From assembly GCF_943181405.1 (NCBI RefSeq), contig NZ_CALPBY010000006.1:62001-126000 (forward strand): a stretch of 64,000 nucleotides of DNA. The letters are read 5' to 3'. The position numbers were made by a program, and so were the translations under genes. Each line of letters begins with the position of its first letter. Positions within the stretch are counted from its first letter, which is position 1. The DNA comes from Cellulosimicrobium sp. Marseille-Q4280. GTDB taxonomy: Bacteria > Actinomycetota > Actinomycetes > Actinomycetales > Cellulomonadaceae. Positions 1 to 8,747 of this stretch are shown here, piece by piece. The notes below the pieces were generated by a model. That model was not told the DNA's origin and made no database searches. It saw only the letters and a program-made list of their open reading frames with translations.

Positions 1-398
1 TCGACGAACGTCGCGAAGTAGTCGCCCGCGAACGCGAGCGAGAGCCCTGCCGCGCTCGTGACGCCCGCCGCGAGCATCGAGAAGCCGACGAGGAACGACA
101 CGAGCGGGCTGCGGAACGCGCGGTCGGCGAACACCGCGGCGCCGCCCGCGCGCGGGTACTTGGTGACGAGCTCGGCGTACGACCCGGCGGTGAGCAGCGC
201 GAGCCCCAGCGCGACGAGCAGCGGGAGCCAGACGGCGCCGCCCACCTCGCCCGCCATCTCACCGACCAGGGCGTACACGCCCGCGCCGAGGACGTCACCG
301 AGGATGAACAGGTACAGGAGGCGGCCGCCGACGGACCGGGACAGCCGCGTGTCGGGGTCCGCGCTCCGGGGGCTCTGCGAGGTGTCGGTGCTGCTCAT
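1..398 (-). CDS. APC-family amino acid/polyamine permease (N-terminal part)
   Basis: N-terminal 132 residues of a secondary transporter; the rest lies beyond the left edge. After a short Ser/Arg-rich cytosolic tail comes a first helix broken by a glycine stretch (ILGDVLGAGVYALVGEM), the unwound helix 1 that binds the substrate amino group in APC carriers, then two more hydrophobic segments. The ATG at 398 overlaps the stop of the amine oxidase gene upstream (ATGA), so the two are translationally coupled; the permease may import the N-methylated amine or amino acid that the oxidase uses. That link is inference; the substrate cannot be read from this fragment. Confidence 0.88.
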   Translation of the reverse strand, partial: MSSTDTSQSPRSADPDTRLSRSVGGRLLYLFILGDVLGAGVYALVGEMAGEVGGAVWLPLLVALGLALLTAGSYAELVTKYPRAGGAAVFADRAFRSPLVSFLVGFSMLAAGVTSAAGLSLAFAGDYFATFV

Positions 399-1582
399 CG
401 GGCCAATGTGGCACCGACTCCCGTTGCTCGCGGCCCGAACCGGTCCGGCGAGAAGGCACCGAGGTCGACGAGCGGCGCCTCGTCGAGCGCGAGCGCCGCC
501 ACGGCGTCCCCGACGGCGCTCGCGTGCTTGAACCCGTGGCCCGAGCACGCGGCGGCGAGCACGACGCCCGGGTAGGCGGCGGGCTCGCCGATCGAGAACG
601 CCTCGTCGGGCGTGCGCGTGTACATGCACCCCTCGGCGGTGACAGCCGCCGGGTCGAGCCCGGGAAGACGGTGGGCCACCCATGCCGCGACCTCGCGCCA
701 CTCCTCGGGCGCCGCCTCGATCGGGTTCGACGAGGGGTCGTCGACGAGCGGCACGGGCGCGTCGTGCAGCCCGACCTTGACGCCGCGCCCCTCGAACGCG
801 GGCGCTCCCCACGCGAGACGCCCGTCCGCCTCGTGCACGAACGCCGGGAACCGTTCGGGACGGTGCGCTGCGTCCTGCCCGGGCCGCGGCGCGAACCACG
901 TGAGCAGCACGCGCCGCACCTCGTGCGGCACCGTGAGCGCGGGCAGCAGCCGGTCCGCCCAGGCACCCGCGGCGACCACGAGGCGCCGCACGCGCCACGA
1001 CCTGCCCCCGTCCGGCCCGTCGCTGTGCACGACGACGCCCCCTCCTTCCGGCTCGACCGCCACCACCCGTTCGTGGCTGCGCACCCGGGCACCGAGACGC
1101 CGTGCCTCCTCCACGGCGGCGACGATCGCCGCCTCCGGGCGGAGCACGCCGGTGCCGGGGTCGAGGAGGCCGACGACGTCGTCGTCCACCGCGTGCTGCG
1201 GGAAGCGGGCACGCACCTGCGCGGCGTCGAGGAGCTCGTGCGGCAGGTCGTGCGCCCGGACGACGTCGAGCGTGGCGGTGAGCATCGCGCCGTCGGGCCG
1301 GCCGACGAAGAGTCCGCCCGTGAGCGTGAGGAGGTCGCGGCCGGACGCGCGCTCGAGCTCGCGCCACAGGCCGTGCGCGTGCCGCACCAGGTCGACGTAC
1401 TGCGGACCCTCGACGAGCGCGGTGCGGAACAGGCGCGAGTGCCCGTGCGACGACCCGTGCGGATGACCGGGCTCGTGCTGCTCGAACCCGACCACGCTCG
1501 CGCCGCGGGCCGCCGCGCGCCACAGCGCCGCGCTGCCCGCCGCCCCGAGACCGACCACCCCGACCTGCGCGTCCCACGTCAT
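395..1582 (-). CDS. solA: FAD-dependent sarcosine / N-methyl amino acid oxidase, MSOX/MTOX family
   Basis: 395 residues, the usual size of monomeric sarcosine oxidase or N-methyltryptophan oxidase. These enzymes oxidatively demethylate N-methyl amino acids, giving formaldehyde and hydrogen peroxide. An N-terminal Rossmann dinucleotide motif (GLGAAG, residues 11-16) and a C-terminal C-M-Y-T-x-T-P-D-E stretch are visible; the Cys at about 319 matches the cysteine that holds FAD covalently in this family. The gene is first of a coupled pair with the APC permease (ATGA overlap). Substrate could be sarcosine, N-methyltryptophan or pipecolate; the sequence alone does not decide. Reads divergently from the PspC gene. 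Confidence 0.88.
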   Translation of the reverse strand: MTWDAQVGVVGLGAAGSAALWRAAARGASVVGFEQHEPGHPHGSSHGHSRLFRTALVEGPQYVDLVRHAHGLWRELERASGRDLLTLTGGLFVGRPDGAMLTATLDVVRAHDLPHELLDAAQVRARFPQHAVDDDVVGLLDPGTGVLRPEAAIVAAVEEARRLGARVRSHERVVAVEPEGGGVVVHSDGPDGGRSWRVRRLVVAAGAWADRLLPALTVPHEVRRVLLTWFAPRPGQDAAHRPERFPAFVHEADGRLAWGAPAFEGRGVKVGLHDAPVPLVDDPSSNPIEAAPEEWREVAAWVAHRLPGLDPAAVTAEGCMYTRTPDEAFSIGEPAAYPGVVLAAACSGHGFKHASAVGDAVAALALDEAPLVDLGAFSPDRFGPRATGVGATLAR

Positions 1583-1701
1583 GCCGACCAGTCTCGCCTC
1601 CGGGCGCGAGACGCGGCTCGGGGTCCGGTCCGCGAGAACCAGGGTCGGGTCGGGGGTTCTCCGGATGTCGCTCGCGCACGAGCGGTCGTAGCGTCGAGGA
1701 C

Positions 1702-1917
1702 ATGAGCACTCCTGCAGCCTCCTCCGGAAACTCCGCCACGCTCTCGCGCCCGCGTCAGGGCCGCATGATCGCGGGCGTGTGCGCCGGCATCGCGCGCCGC
1801 TTCGGCTGGAGCACGACGGTCGTGCGCGTCGTCACGGTCGTGTCGCTCCTGCTGCCCGGCCCCCAGGTCCTGGCGTACCTCGTCCTGTGGCTCCTCATGC
1901 CGAACGACCGGGACTGA
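1702..1917 (+). CDS. Small PspC-domain membrane protein
   Basis: 71 residues, a minimal PspC protein. The first 20 residues are polar; then comes the PspC core, with R-x-x-x-G-R-M-I-A-G-V-C-A-G-I-A followed by a single membrane segment that ends in W-L-L-M-P, a hallmark of the family. PspC proteins take part in envelope-stress signalling, but short actinobacterial versions like this one mostly have no assigned role. It stands alone here, divergent from the amine oxidase and with no kinase or PspA neighbour. Start is the ATG that directly follows a short GC-rich leader; no strong ribosome site is seen. Confidence 0.85.
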   Translation: MSTPAASSGNSATLSRPRQGRMIAGVCAGIARRFGWSTTVVRVVTVVSLLLPGPQVLAYLVLWLLMPNDRD

Positions 1918-2005
1918 ACGACGGCGACCGAGCCCCGAGGGCCACGTCGGACGGCGCGCCCCGACTCGCGACTTGTCCCGCGTCGGGGCGGGTGACACCA
2001 TCTGG

Positions 2006-2017
2006 GGAACCGGTTTC
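2006..2017. promoter_or_regulatory. Candidate LacI-type operator upstream of pectinesterase
   Basis: GGAACC-GGTTTC, an inverted repeat with a CG-containing centre and one mismatch, 59 bp before the pectinesterase start. LacI-family operators in actinobacteria commonly have this even-length CG-centred form. No cognate regulator is adjacent, so the assignment rests on shape and position only. Confidence 0.35.
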
Positions 2018-2075
2018 TCACCGCCGAGGAGCCGTTCGGGTCGATGTCGACCCGCTGATCCCAGGAGGCACCGTC

Positions 2076-3179
2076 TTGCCCAGCCCGCACCCGTCCTCGT
2101 CCCGCCGCAGCGACCGCGGCCGCCGCGCCCCGCTGCCCGTCGCGCTCGCCGCCGGAGCCCTCCTCCTCGTCCCCGCGTCGGCCGCGACGGCGTCGCCCCG
2201 GCACCACGAGCCCGCGCCACGGATCGTCGTCGCCGCCGACGGCTCCGGAGACACCACGACGATCCAGGGCGCCGTCGACCTCGCGCCCGCCCACTCCGCC
2301 GAGCAGGTCAGGATCCTGGTGCGTCCCGGGACGTACCCCGGGCGCGTCGACGTCCCCGCCGACCGCACCAACCTGCTGCTCGTCGGGTCGACCGGGGACC
2401 CCGAGGACGTCGTGATCACCGACGACCGCGCGGCCGGCACCCCGAAGCCCGAGGGCGGCACGTGGGGCACGACCGGCAGCGCGACCGTGACCGTCTCCGG
2501 AGCGGGTTTCGAGGCACGGCACGTCACGTTCGAGAACGGGTTCGACGAGGCCGCCCACCCGGAGCTCTCCGGTCACCAGGCCGTCGCGGTGAAGACCCGC
2601 GCCGACCGGGTGGTCTTCGACGACGTCCGGTTCCTCGGCAACCAGGACACCCTCTACCTGGACACCCCGAGCGTCGACGTGGCGGCACGCGTCTACATCA
2701 CCGGCTCCTACGTCGAGGGCGACGTCGACTTCATCTTCGGCAGGGCGACCGCCGTGATCGAGGACTCGCGGATCAAGGCCCTGCGCCGGGACAGCACGCC
2801 GTCGGGCTACGTCTTCGCGCCGAGCACGTCGTCCGGGTTCTCCCACGGGTTCCTCGTGGTCGGGTCGCGGTTCGTCACGGACGCCGACCGCGGCTCGTAC
2901 CACCTCGGACGACCGTGGCACCCCAGCAGCAACCCCGACACCGACCCGAGGGTCGTGGTCCGTGGCTCGTGGCTGGGCGCCCACCTGAAGCGTGACGACG
3001 TGTGGACCACCATGTCCGGCTTCGACTGGAACCCCGGCAGCAACGCGGAGCACGCCAACCGGGGCCCGGGGGCGCTCACCGGGACCGGACGACCTCAGCT
3101 CTCCCGCGCCGAGGCCCGCGCCCACACGCCCGAGGCGTACCTCGCGGGCGACGACGGCTGGGCGCCGTACGACCGCTGA
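2076..3179 (+). CDS. Secreted pectinesterase (pectin methylesterase, CE8)
   Basis: De-esterifies methylated pectin, releasing methanol and leaving galacturonate chains for lyases. I place the start at TTG 2076 because a perfect AGGAGG lies 8 bp upstream and the next residues form a signal peptide (Arg-rich start, hydrophobic A/L/V core, S-A-A-T-A-S near residue 40). The 367-residue product has all five family signatures: GTYPG (85-89), GHQAV (166-170), NQDTL with catalytic Asp about 191, VDFIFG with nucleophile Asp about 218, and LGRPW with Arg about 279. Monocistronic, followed by a hairpin terminator. Suggests a plant-associated or plant-litter lifestyle. Confidence 0.93.
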   Translation: MPSPHPSSSRRSDRGRRAPLPVALAAGALLLVPASAATASPRHHEPAPRIVVAADGSGDTTTIQGAVDLAPAHSAEQVRILVRPGTYPGRVDVPADRTNLLLVGSTGDPEDVVITDDRAAGTPKPEGGTWGTTGSATVTVSGAGFEARHVTFENGFDEAAHPELSGHQAVAVKTRADRVVFDDVRFLGNQDTLYLDTPSVDVAARVYITGSYVEGDVDFIFGRATAVIEDSRIKALRRDSTPSGYVFAPSTSSGFSHGFLVVGSRFVTDADRGSYHLGRPWHPSSNPDTDPRVVVRGSWLGAHLKRDDVWTTMSGFDWNPGSNAEHANRGPGALTGTGRPQLSRAEARAHTPEAYLAGDDGWAPYDR

Positions 3180-3277
3180 GCCCCGCGCCGCGACCGCCCG
3201 TGGACTCGGGGGCCCCGCCCCGGCCCCCGCTCCCGCCCTGGTGGTGCGCCGTCGGTGCTCGGGCTGCTGCGCCGTCA

Positions 3278-3301
3278 CCACGGACGGTCGGCCGTCCGTG
3301 G
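3278..3301. terminator. Hairpin terminator between convergent genes
   Basis: Perfect 10-bp stem CCACGGACGG / CCGTCCGTGG with a TCGG tetraloop, lying between the convergent pectinesterase and surface-protein genes. There is no U-tract, as is usual in GC-rich actinobacteria. Its right arm runs into a sequence that recurs at 18272-18312. Confidence 0.6.
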
Positions 3302-3331
3302 CCGCGCGCGGCTTCGACGCCCTTCGCATCC
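3291..3331 (+). repeat. Dispersed 41-bp element, copy A
   Basis: This 41-bp stretch matches the reverse complement of 18272-18312 at 35 of 41 positions by hand alignment, with a shared 14-bp end (CGCCCTTCGCATCC being the core). Copy A is intergenic and overlaps the terminator hairpin; copy B lies inside the ABC ATPase gene. Nothing in it looks like a coding or tRNA-derived sequence. Confidence 0.6.
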
Positions 3332-3365
3332 GACGTCGCCCCACCAGGGCTCCTGCTCGCGTCGC

Positions 3366-6300
3366 CTACCCGGGGATGCGGCGCATCCGACGGCGGGCGA
3401 GGACGATGGCGACGCCACCGGCGACCAGGACGATCGCGAGGCCGACCAAGGCGCCCACGTGCGCGCCCGTCGTGGCGAGACCGCCCGGCGACCCGGCGTC
3501 GTCGTCCTCGCCCGAGCCGCCTGCGGAGGCGTCGGCCAGCACCTCGAGCTCTGTCCACAGGACGCGCCCGTCGACCTGCCCGACGATCGCGAACCGGTGC
3601 GTGCCCGCCGCGACGTCGGCCGGGATCGTCACCGTCGCCGTGAGCACGCCGTCCGCGTCCGCGCGGAACATGCCGAGCTCGGCCGGCGTCGAGAACAGCG
3701 TCGCAGCCACCCACTCCCCCGGCGCGAAGCCGTCGGCGGTGGCCGTGACCTGCTGACCCGGGCGGACGCGGCTCGGCGAGAGCGACAGGCCGCCCTGGTT
3801 GTCGTCCGTGAGGTCGTCGGCGTCGACCGTGTGCAGCGCCGGCGACGGCGGCTCCGCGCCCGCTCCCGGCGTCTCGCCACCGGGCTCGCCGGGCCCGGGC
3901 TCGCCCGGGTCGGTCGGGTCGAGGTGGCCCTCGAACACGTCCGCCGCGTCGCCGAGACCGAGGAGGACGGTCTCGCCCGTGGCGTCGGACGTGCCGTCGT
4001 TGTCGGTGACGGCGTAGACCGTGCCGTCGCCCGCGACCGCCAGGCCCTCGAGCTTCTCCTGCGTCCAGCCGTTCGTGGCGCGCAGGTCGGGCAGGACGTC
4101 GTGCGCGAGCCCCTTGGTCACCGCGACCGGGGTGGACGACGCCGCCCCGACCGCCGTCTCGGGGACGTCCACCGCGTAGACGCGCTTCACCGCGGCCCCC
4201 GGCCCGTTCAGCTTGTCGCGCTCGATCACCGCGAGCGTGTCGTCGTCGACGACCGCGACCTCGCTGAGGCCCGTCCAGTCGCCCGCCGTCGTGGTCTGCT
4301 CGAGCGGGTAGGCGAACCAGTCCCACGTGCCCGTGGCGACGTCGTACCGGCCCAGTCGTGCGGTCCCGGCGGTGCCGCCCTCGTCGGTCGTCAGGCCGCG
4401 CTGGAGCGCGACCCACACCTGCTCGGTCGCGCCCGAGCCCTGGACCGCGACACCCTCGAGGCCCTGCTTGCCGAGGCCGGCGGCGACGTCGTCGGGCAGC
4501 GCGACGGTCTCGACGAGAGCGCCGTCCGCGTCCACGCGGACGACCGCGTTCTCGGGACCCGACGCCCCCTCGACGGCGAGCCAGAACCCGCCGTCGGGAC
4601 GTGCGGTGACGCCCTCGACGTCCAGGCCGACGGGCGCGCCGTCGGCGGTGAGGGTCACGGACCGGTCGATCAGGGCGGGCGAACCGTCGCCGTAGGCGCT
4701 GACGTCGAGCGACAGGAGCTGCGTCACGGCGTACGCGGCGTCGGTCGCCGTCCACAGGCGCTGGGGATCGGCCGGGTCGGCGGTGAGGGCGCCGAGCGCG
4801 CCCCACCCGATCGGCGTGCCCGCGGCGTCGCCCTCCGTCACGTCCGCGGAGACGACGCTCGGGAACTGCGGCGACCCCGCGGCGTCGGCGTACTGCTCGC
4901 CGAGGCCGAACACGGTGACGGCCGAGCGCACGCCGACCTCGGCGTCGTCCTCCTCGCTCGACACGACGAGCAGGTCGCGCTCCGGCACCACGAGCAGGCC
5001 CTCGGGGCCGTTCGTCGTCGCGAGCACCTGCACGAACCGCGGCGACGTGGCGTCGGTGACGTCGTAGACCGCGACGACGTTCGAGCGCTCCGACCCGACG
5101 AAGGCGTAGCGCGTCCCGCCGAGCGTCGCGACCGTCAGGCCCTCGGGCTCGGTGCCCTTGTTCTCCGTGCGGCTCTCGTTGTGCACGCCGACGCGCGCCG
5201 CGAGGTGCTCCATCTCGGCACCCGCCTCCCACACGACCTCGCCCGACGTGGTGTCGAAGACGGTCCACCCGCGCGAGCCGCCCTTCCAGTCGCCCTCGTC
5301 GGCGGTCGCGACGTGCGTGTCGTCGAGCCAGCCGATCGCGTCGGGCTCGCGCGGGACGTCGGTGATCGAGCCGGTGAGGTCGATGACGCCGTCCTCGACC
5401 GTGTCGACGCCCGCGACCGACGCGGTGCCCGCCGTGAACGCGCCCTCGAGCTCGCCCGTGGCGACGTCGACGAGCACGACCCCGTTGTTCTCCTGCAACG
5501 TCACCGCGACGGTCGTCCCCGCAGGGTTGACCGCGACGTACTCGGGCTCCGGGTCCTGCGGTGTGTCGAGGCCTGCCTCGACGAGCAGCGGCAGGGCCGA
5601 GCCGTCCTCGGCGACGAGCGGCACGGGCCGCGTCGACCAGCCCGCGGGGTCGGCGCCCGGCAGGTCGAGGACCTGGAGGAAGCCTGCCGGCAGCTGCGGG
5701 AGGTCGCCCTCGTCCGCGCCCTCCGGGGTCGCCTCCTCGTCGCGCTGGTTCTCCATCGCGACGACCGCGTGCCGCCCGTCCGGCGTGACGACGATCGAGT
5801 CCGGCTGCCCGCCGAGGTCGAAGGACGTCACCCGCTCGCGCGTCGCGAGGTCCACGACGTCGAGTCGACCGCTCGCGTCGACGAAGCTCTCCGAGGTGTC
5901 GACCACGACGAGCACGTAGCCGCCGACGATCGCCACGGAGGTCGGCTCGTCGTGCTCCGAGCCGAGCCCGGCGAGGCTCAGCGTGCCGAGACCCTTCGGC
6001 GCGCTCGGGTCGGAGATGTCGAGGAACCCGATGCGGCGCGCGGCGGCGTCGGTGTGCACGACGGTCCTCCCGTCCTCGCTGACCGCCGAGATCTCCGCGA
6101 CCGTCGTGTCCTCGACCGCGGCCCCGCTCGGCCGGTTCTCGAAGACCGGGTACGTCGCGAGGCGGTGGAACGTCTCGTCCGGGGCAGGCTGCGCCCAGAT
6201 GGACGTGCCAGCGCGGGCGAGGGAGGCAACGGTCCCCTGCGTACCCGTGCCCGACGGCACGGCGGCCAGGGCGGGCACCGCGGCCAGCCCCAGGGTCAGC

Positions 6301-6371
6301 GCGGCGCCGGTGGCGACGAACGCGGCGAGGCGCGAGCGGCGGGTGCCGGTGCGCGCGGTGGTCGGTGGCAT
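3366..6371 (-). CDS. Sortase-anchored esterase-like/phytase-like beta-propeller surface protein
   Basis: 1001 residues, exported and wall-attached. Start is ATG 6371, preceded by AAGGAG and followed by a signal peptide (T-R-R-S-R, hydrophobic core, A-L-A-A-V near residue 35). The long central part has many propeller-like strands with repeated S-x-D-G-R-T-V, V-T-P-D-G-R-H-A-V and V-A-V-N-P-A-G motifs; the second half resembles the 'esterase-like activity of phytase' domain (F-W-L-A-V-E-G, V-A-V-Q-G-S-G). About residue 830 a Pro/Gly linker leads to an Ig-like module, then L-A-T-T-G (about 965-969), a hydrophobic segment and an Arg tail: a class E-type sortase signal. Role probably extracellular phosphate ester or polymer hydrolysis; unproven. 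Confidence 0.85.
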   Translation of the reverse strand: MPPTTARTGTRRSRLAAFVATGAALTLGLAAVPALAAVPSGTGTQGTVASLARAGTSIWAQPAPDETFHRLATYPVFENRPSGAAVEDTTVAEISAVSEDGRTVVHTDAAARRIGFLDISDPSAPKGLGTLSLAGLGSEHDEPTSVAIVGGYVLVVVDTSESFVDASGRLDVVDLATRERVTSFDLGGQPDSIVVTPDGRHAVVAMENQRDEEATPEGADEGDLPQLPAGFLQVLDLPGADPAGWSTRPVPLVAEDGSALPLLVEAGLDTPQDPEPEYVAVNPAGTTVAVTLQENNGVVLVDVATGELEGAFTAGTASVAGVDTVEDGVIDLTGSITDVPREPDAIGWLDDTHVATADEGDWKGGSRGWTVFDTTSGEVVWEAGAEMEHLAARVGVHNESRTENKGTEPEGLTVATLGGTRYAFVGSERSNVVAVYDVTDATSPRFVQVLATTNGPEGLLVVPERDLLVVSSEEDDAEVGVRSAVTVFGLGEQYADAAGSPQFPSVVSADVTEGDAAGTPIGWGALGALTADPADPQRLWTATDAAYAVTQLLSLDVSAYGDGSPALIDRSVTLTADGAPVGLDVEGVTARPDGGFWLAVEGASGPENAVVRVDADGALVETVALPDDVAAGLGKQGLEGVAVQGSGATEQVWVALQRGLTTDEGGTAGTARLGRYDVATGTWDWFAYPLEQTTTAGDWTGLSEVAVVDDDTLAVIERDKLNGPGAAVKRVYAVDVPETAVGAASSTPVAVTKGLAHDVLPDLRATNGWTQEKLEGLAVAGDGTVYAVTDNDGTSDATGETVLLGLGDAADVFEGHLDPTDPGEPGPGEPGGETPGAGAEPPSPALHTVDADDLTDDNQGGLSLSPSRVRPGQQVTATADGFAPGEWVAATLFSTPAELGMFRADADGVLTATVTIPADVAAGTHRFAIVGQVDGRVLWTELEVLADASAGGSGEDDDAGSPGGLATTGAHVGALVGLAIVLVAGGVAIVLARRRMRRIPG

Positions 6372-6763
6372 GGGTCTCCTTCGGCGGATCTGACGGGCCG
6401 AGCAGAGCGTCGTGGCGCGCCGTGTCGCTCGGGCGTCCGGTGCGGGACCGCCGGGTGACGTCATGGTGAACAATCCACGGCACCGTCCACCGCCGGTGGA
6501 CGACCTCGGTTGCCGCGGGCGACCTCGTGACCGACGAAGTACTGGATACTCCGCCCCCGTGACCGAATCGTGACGGCGACTTCAGGCACATGTACCTGCT
6601 ACTCGCTGTCCCCGGTGCCGCTCGCGTTGCTAGCGTCGATCGAGATTTACCTGATACCCGGCGTCCCGCCAAAGGGGGCGGACGTCCGGTGGCCCACCTC
6701 CTCGGGCCTCCCTCCCCGCTCCCGACCGCCCGGCGACGACGCCGGGCGCGAGGAAGGACGACC
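6372..6763. other. Divergent intergenic region, 392 bp
   Basis: Lies between the divergent starts of the phytase-like surface protein and the heptapeptide-repeat protein. I see no gene in it. AAGGAG before 6371 and AGGAAGGA before 6764 are the two ribosome sites. Around 6650-6690 a C-rich/G-rich pair (CGTCCCGCC ... GGGGCGGACG) can form an imperfect hairpin about 100 bp upstream of the second gene. No known riboswitch core is recognisable. Confidence 0.5.
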
Positions 6764-8584
6764 ATGCCGACCACGCTGCACGCCGCCACCCGACCGTCCC
6801 GCGCCCACACCGTCCTCACGTCCGCCGCCCTCGTGGTGCTGGCCGTGCTGGTCGGTGGGCTCGTCGCGTACCTGCTCGTGTTCAACGGAAGGGTCGCCGA
6901 CGGCGCGACCCGGCTCGACGACGGCGCCTCCCGCCTCGACGACGGCGCCGCCGAGCTCGCCGACGGCACCGCCACGGCCCAGGACGGCGCCGTCCGCCTC
7001 GCGATCGGGGCGGGCGACCTCGAGGACGGGGCCGCCGACCTCACCGCCGGGGCGCAGAAGGCGTCCGACGGCGCGGCCCGGCTCGCCGCCGGCGGCACCA
7101 CCGCGCTCGACGGCGCGACCGAGCTCGCCACCGGCGCGGACGAGCTGAACGACGGCGCGGCACGCCTGGCCACCGGCGCCGGCGACGCTGCGTCAGGGGC
7201 GGCGCGCCTCGCCACGGGAACCGCCGACCTGGACGCCGGCGCCGGTCGGCTCAGCACGGGTGCCGTCACCGCCGCGGACGGGGCCTCCGCGCTGGCCGAC
7301 GGCGCGGGCAGGATCTCCGACGGTGCGGGCACCCTGGCCGCGGGCACGACCGCGCTGCGGGCGGGTGTCCGCGACCAGCTCGGCGGCGGCGTCGGAGACC
7401 TCGCGGCAGGTCAGGAACGGCTCTCGGACGGCGCCGAGCGCCTCGCCGGGGGTGTCGCGCAGGCACAGGGCGGGGTGCACCAGCTGCAGGCCGGCGTCGG
7501 ACAGCTCATCGCGGGGGCCGGTGCGGCCCGAGACGGCGCCACGTCCCTCGGCGCGTCCGCGGCGACGCTCCAGACGTCGGCACAGGGAGTCGGGAACGGC
7601 CTGGACGACGTCGCCGCGACGCTCGACGCGCTCGCGAGCGGCAAGGTCCCGGCGACGCCCGAGACCCTCGCGACGCTCGCCGGCACGGTTCGCGCGCTGG
7701 GCAACGGGACGGCCGAGACGCCCGGGTACACGGCGCGGATCGCCGGCGGCGCGGGCGAGATCGCCGCGGGAGCGGGCCGGGTCGGCGGCGGGATCGACGC
7801 GCTCACCACCGGCCTCGGCGCCGGGACGGCGGAGAAGCCCGGCCTCTCCGTCGGGCTGGCCCGCCTGGAGGCCGGGCTGGGCGAGGGCACCGCCGAGTCG
7901 CCGGGTCTCGGTGCCGGCGTCCGGCAGCTGCGCGCCGGGATCGACACCGACCTCGCGGCGGGCGTCCAGAAGCTCTCGGGCGGTGCGGCCACCCTCGACG
8001 TCAGGATCGGAGAGCTCGAGGCCGGTGCCGCGACGCTCGACGCGAAGACGGGTGAGCTCAGCGCGGGGGCGGCACAGGTCGCCGAGGGAACGGGTCGCCT
8101 GTCCGACGGTGCCGCGGAGCTCAAGGCCGGGACGCTCCGCGCCGCCACGGGTGCGGGCGACCTCCGTGACGGTGCGGCACGGCTCGCCACGGGATCCGGC
8201 GACCTGTTCGCCGGGACGACGCGTCTCGAGGACGGCACGCTGCGGCTCCAGGGCGGACTCACGACGCTCTCGGCCGGCGCGACGACGCTCGCCGAGGGCA
8301 ATGCTGCGCTCGCGACGGGTTCGGTCACGCTCCACGAGGGCACGTCGTCGCTCGCGGACGGCGCGTCGGACCTGAGGGACGGCAGCGCGAAGATCGCCGA
8401 CGGCGCGGAGACGCTGTCCGACGGCACGGGCACGCTCCAGGCCGGGACCACGGAGCTCAGGACCGAGGTCGAGGAGTCCCCCGCCGGCAAGCTGTCGGTC
8501 GGCGCGTCGGCGCTCCTCGGTGGGAGCGTCCTCGCGGGCGTCGCCGGGATCGGGCTCGGACTGCGGCGTCGTCTCCAGGCCTGA
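6764..8584 (+). CDS. Heptapeptide-repeat membrane protein, YhgE/Pip-like stalk without the transporter domain
   Basis: 606 residues starting at ATG 6764 (AGGAAGG upstream). One membrane segment near residues 18-40, then about 530 residues dominated by a seven-residue repeat of the form [D/T/A]-G-A-x-x-L-x, for example DGATRLD, DGASRLD, DGAAELA, and a final membrane segment ending in G-L-R-R-R-L-Q-A. The repeat is the same kind found in the extracellular stalk of YhgE/phage-infection-protein homologues, but here the ABC-2-like membrane domain is missing and only the two end helices remain. The repeat is interrupted twice by less regular helical stretches (about 270-400). Probably an elongated envelope-spanning or loop-forming rod; function unknown. 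Followed by a very strong terminator. Confidence 0.85.
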   Translation: MPTTLHAATRPSRAHTVLTSAALVVLAVLVGGLVAYLLVFNGRVADGATRLDDGASRLDDGAAELADGTATAQDGAVRLAIGAGDLEDGAADLTAGAQKASDGAARLAAGGTTALDGATELATGADELNDGAARLATGAGDAASGAARLATGTADLDAGAGRLSTGAVTAADGASALADGAGRISDGAGTLAAGTTALRAGVRDQLGGGVGDLAAGQERLSDGAERLAGGVAQAQGGVHQLQAGVGQLIAGAGAARDGATSLGASAATLQTSAQGVGNGLDDVAATLDALASGKVPATPETLATLAGTVRALGNGTAETPGYTARIAGGAGEIAAGAGRVGGGIDALTTGLGAGTAEKPGLSVGLARLEAGLGEGTAESPGLGAGVRQLRAGIDTDLAAGVQKLSGGAATLDVRIGELEAGAATLDAKTGELSAGAAQVAEGTGRLSDGAAELKAGTLRAATGAGDLRDGAARLATGSGDLFAGTTRLEDGTLRLQGGLTTLSAGATTLAEGNAALATGSVTLHEGTSSLADGASDLRDGSAKIADGAETLSDGTGTLQAGTTELRTEVEESPAGKLSVGASALLGGSVLAGVAGIGLGLRRRLQA

Positions 8585-8643
8585 CCCTCGTCCGCGCGGT
8601 CACGATCTCGAGGGCGGCTTCACGTCGACGGTGCCGCCCTCGC

Positions 8644-8687
8644 GGGGCGGTGGTCCCGGTGCATCAGGGCACCGGGACCACCGCCCC
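8644..8687 (+). terminator. Strong hairpin terminator
   Basis: Perfect 19-bp stem (8644-8662 with 8669-8687) and a six-base loop, followed by TTCCTTCGTC. It lies 60 bp after the repeat-protein stop and before the next start, so it should isolate the two genes. Confidence 0.8.
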
Positions 8688-8747
8688 TTCCTTCGTCGCC
8701 GACGTGTCACGGGGGCTGCTCGCCGCCGACTTGGCAGAGTGGGCGCC

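Noticed and set aside
6372-6763. Riboswitch or small RNA in the divergent gap before the repeat protein.
   Set aside because: An imperfect hairpin exists, but there is no match to a known riboswitch core and no terminator of its own.
3076-7347. A very long open frame on the minus strand (over 1400 codons) and other frames of several hundred codons opposite real genes, such as 12510-15356, 50170-52782 and 47564-49660.
   Set aside because: In DNA this GC-rich, antisense and out-of-frame stretches are often open. These are Arg/Pro/Ala-rich, lack family motifs, and lie over genes with clear conserved signatures.
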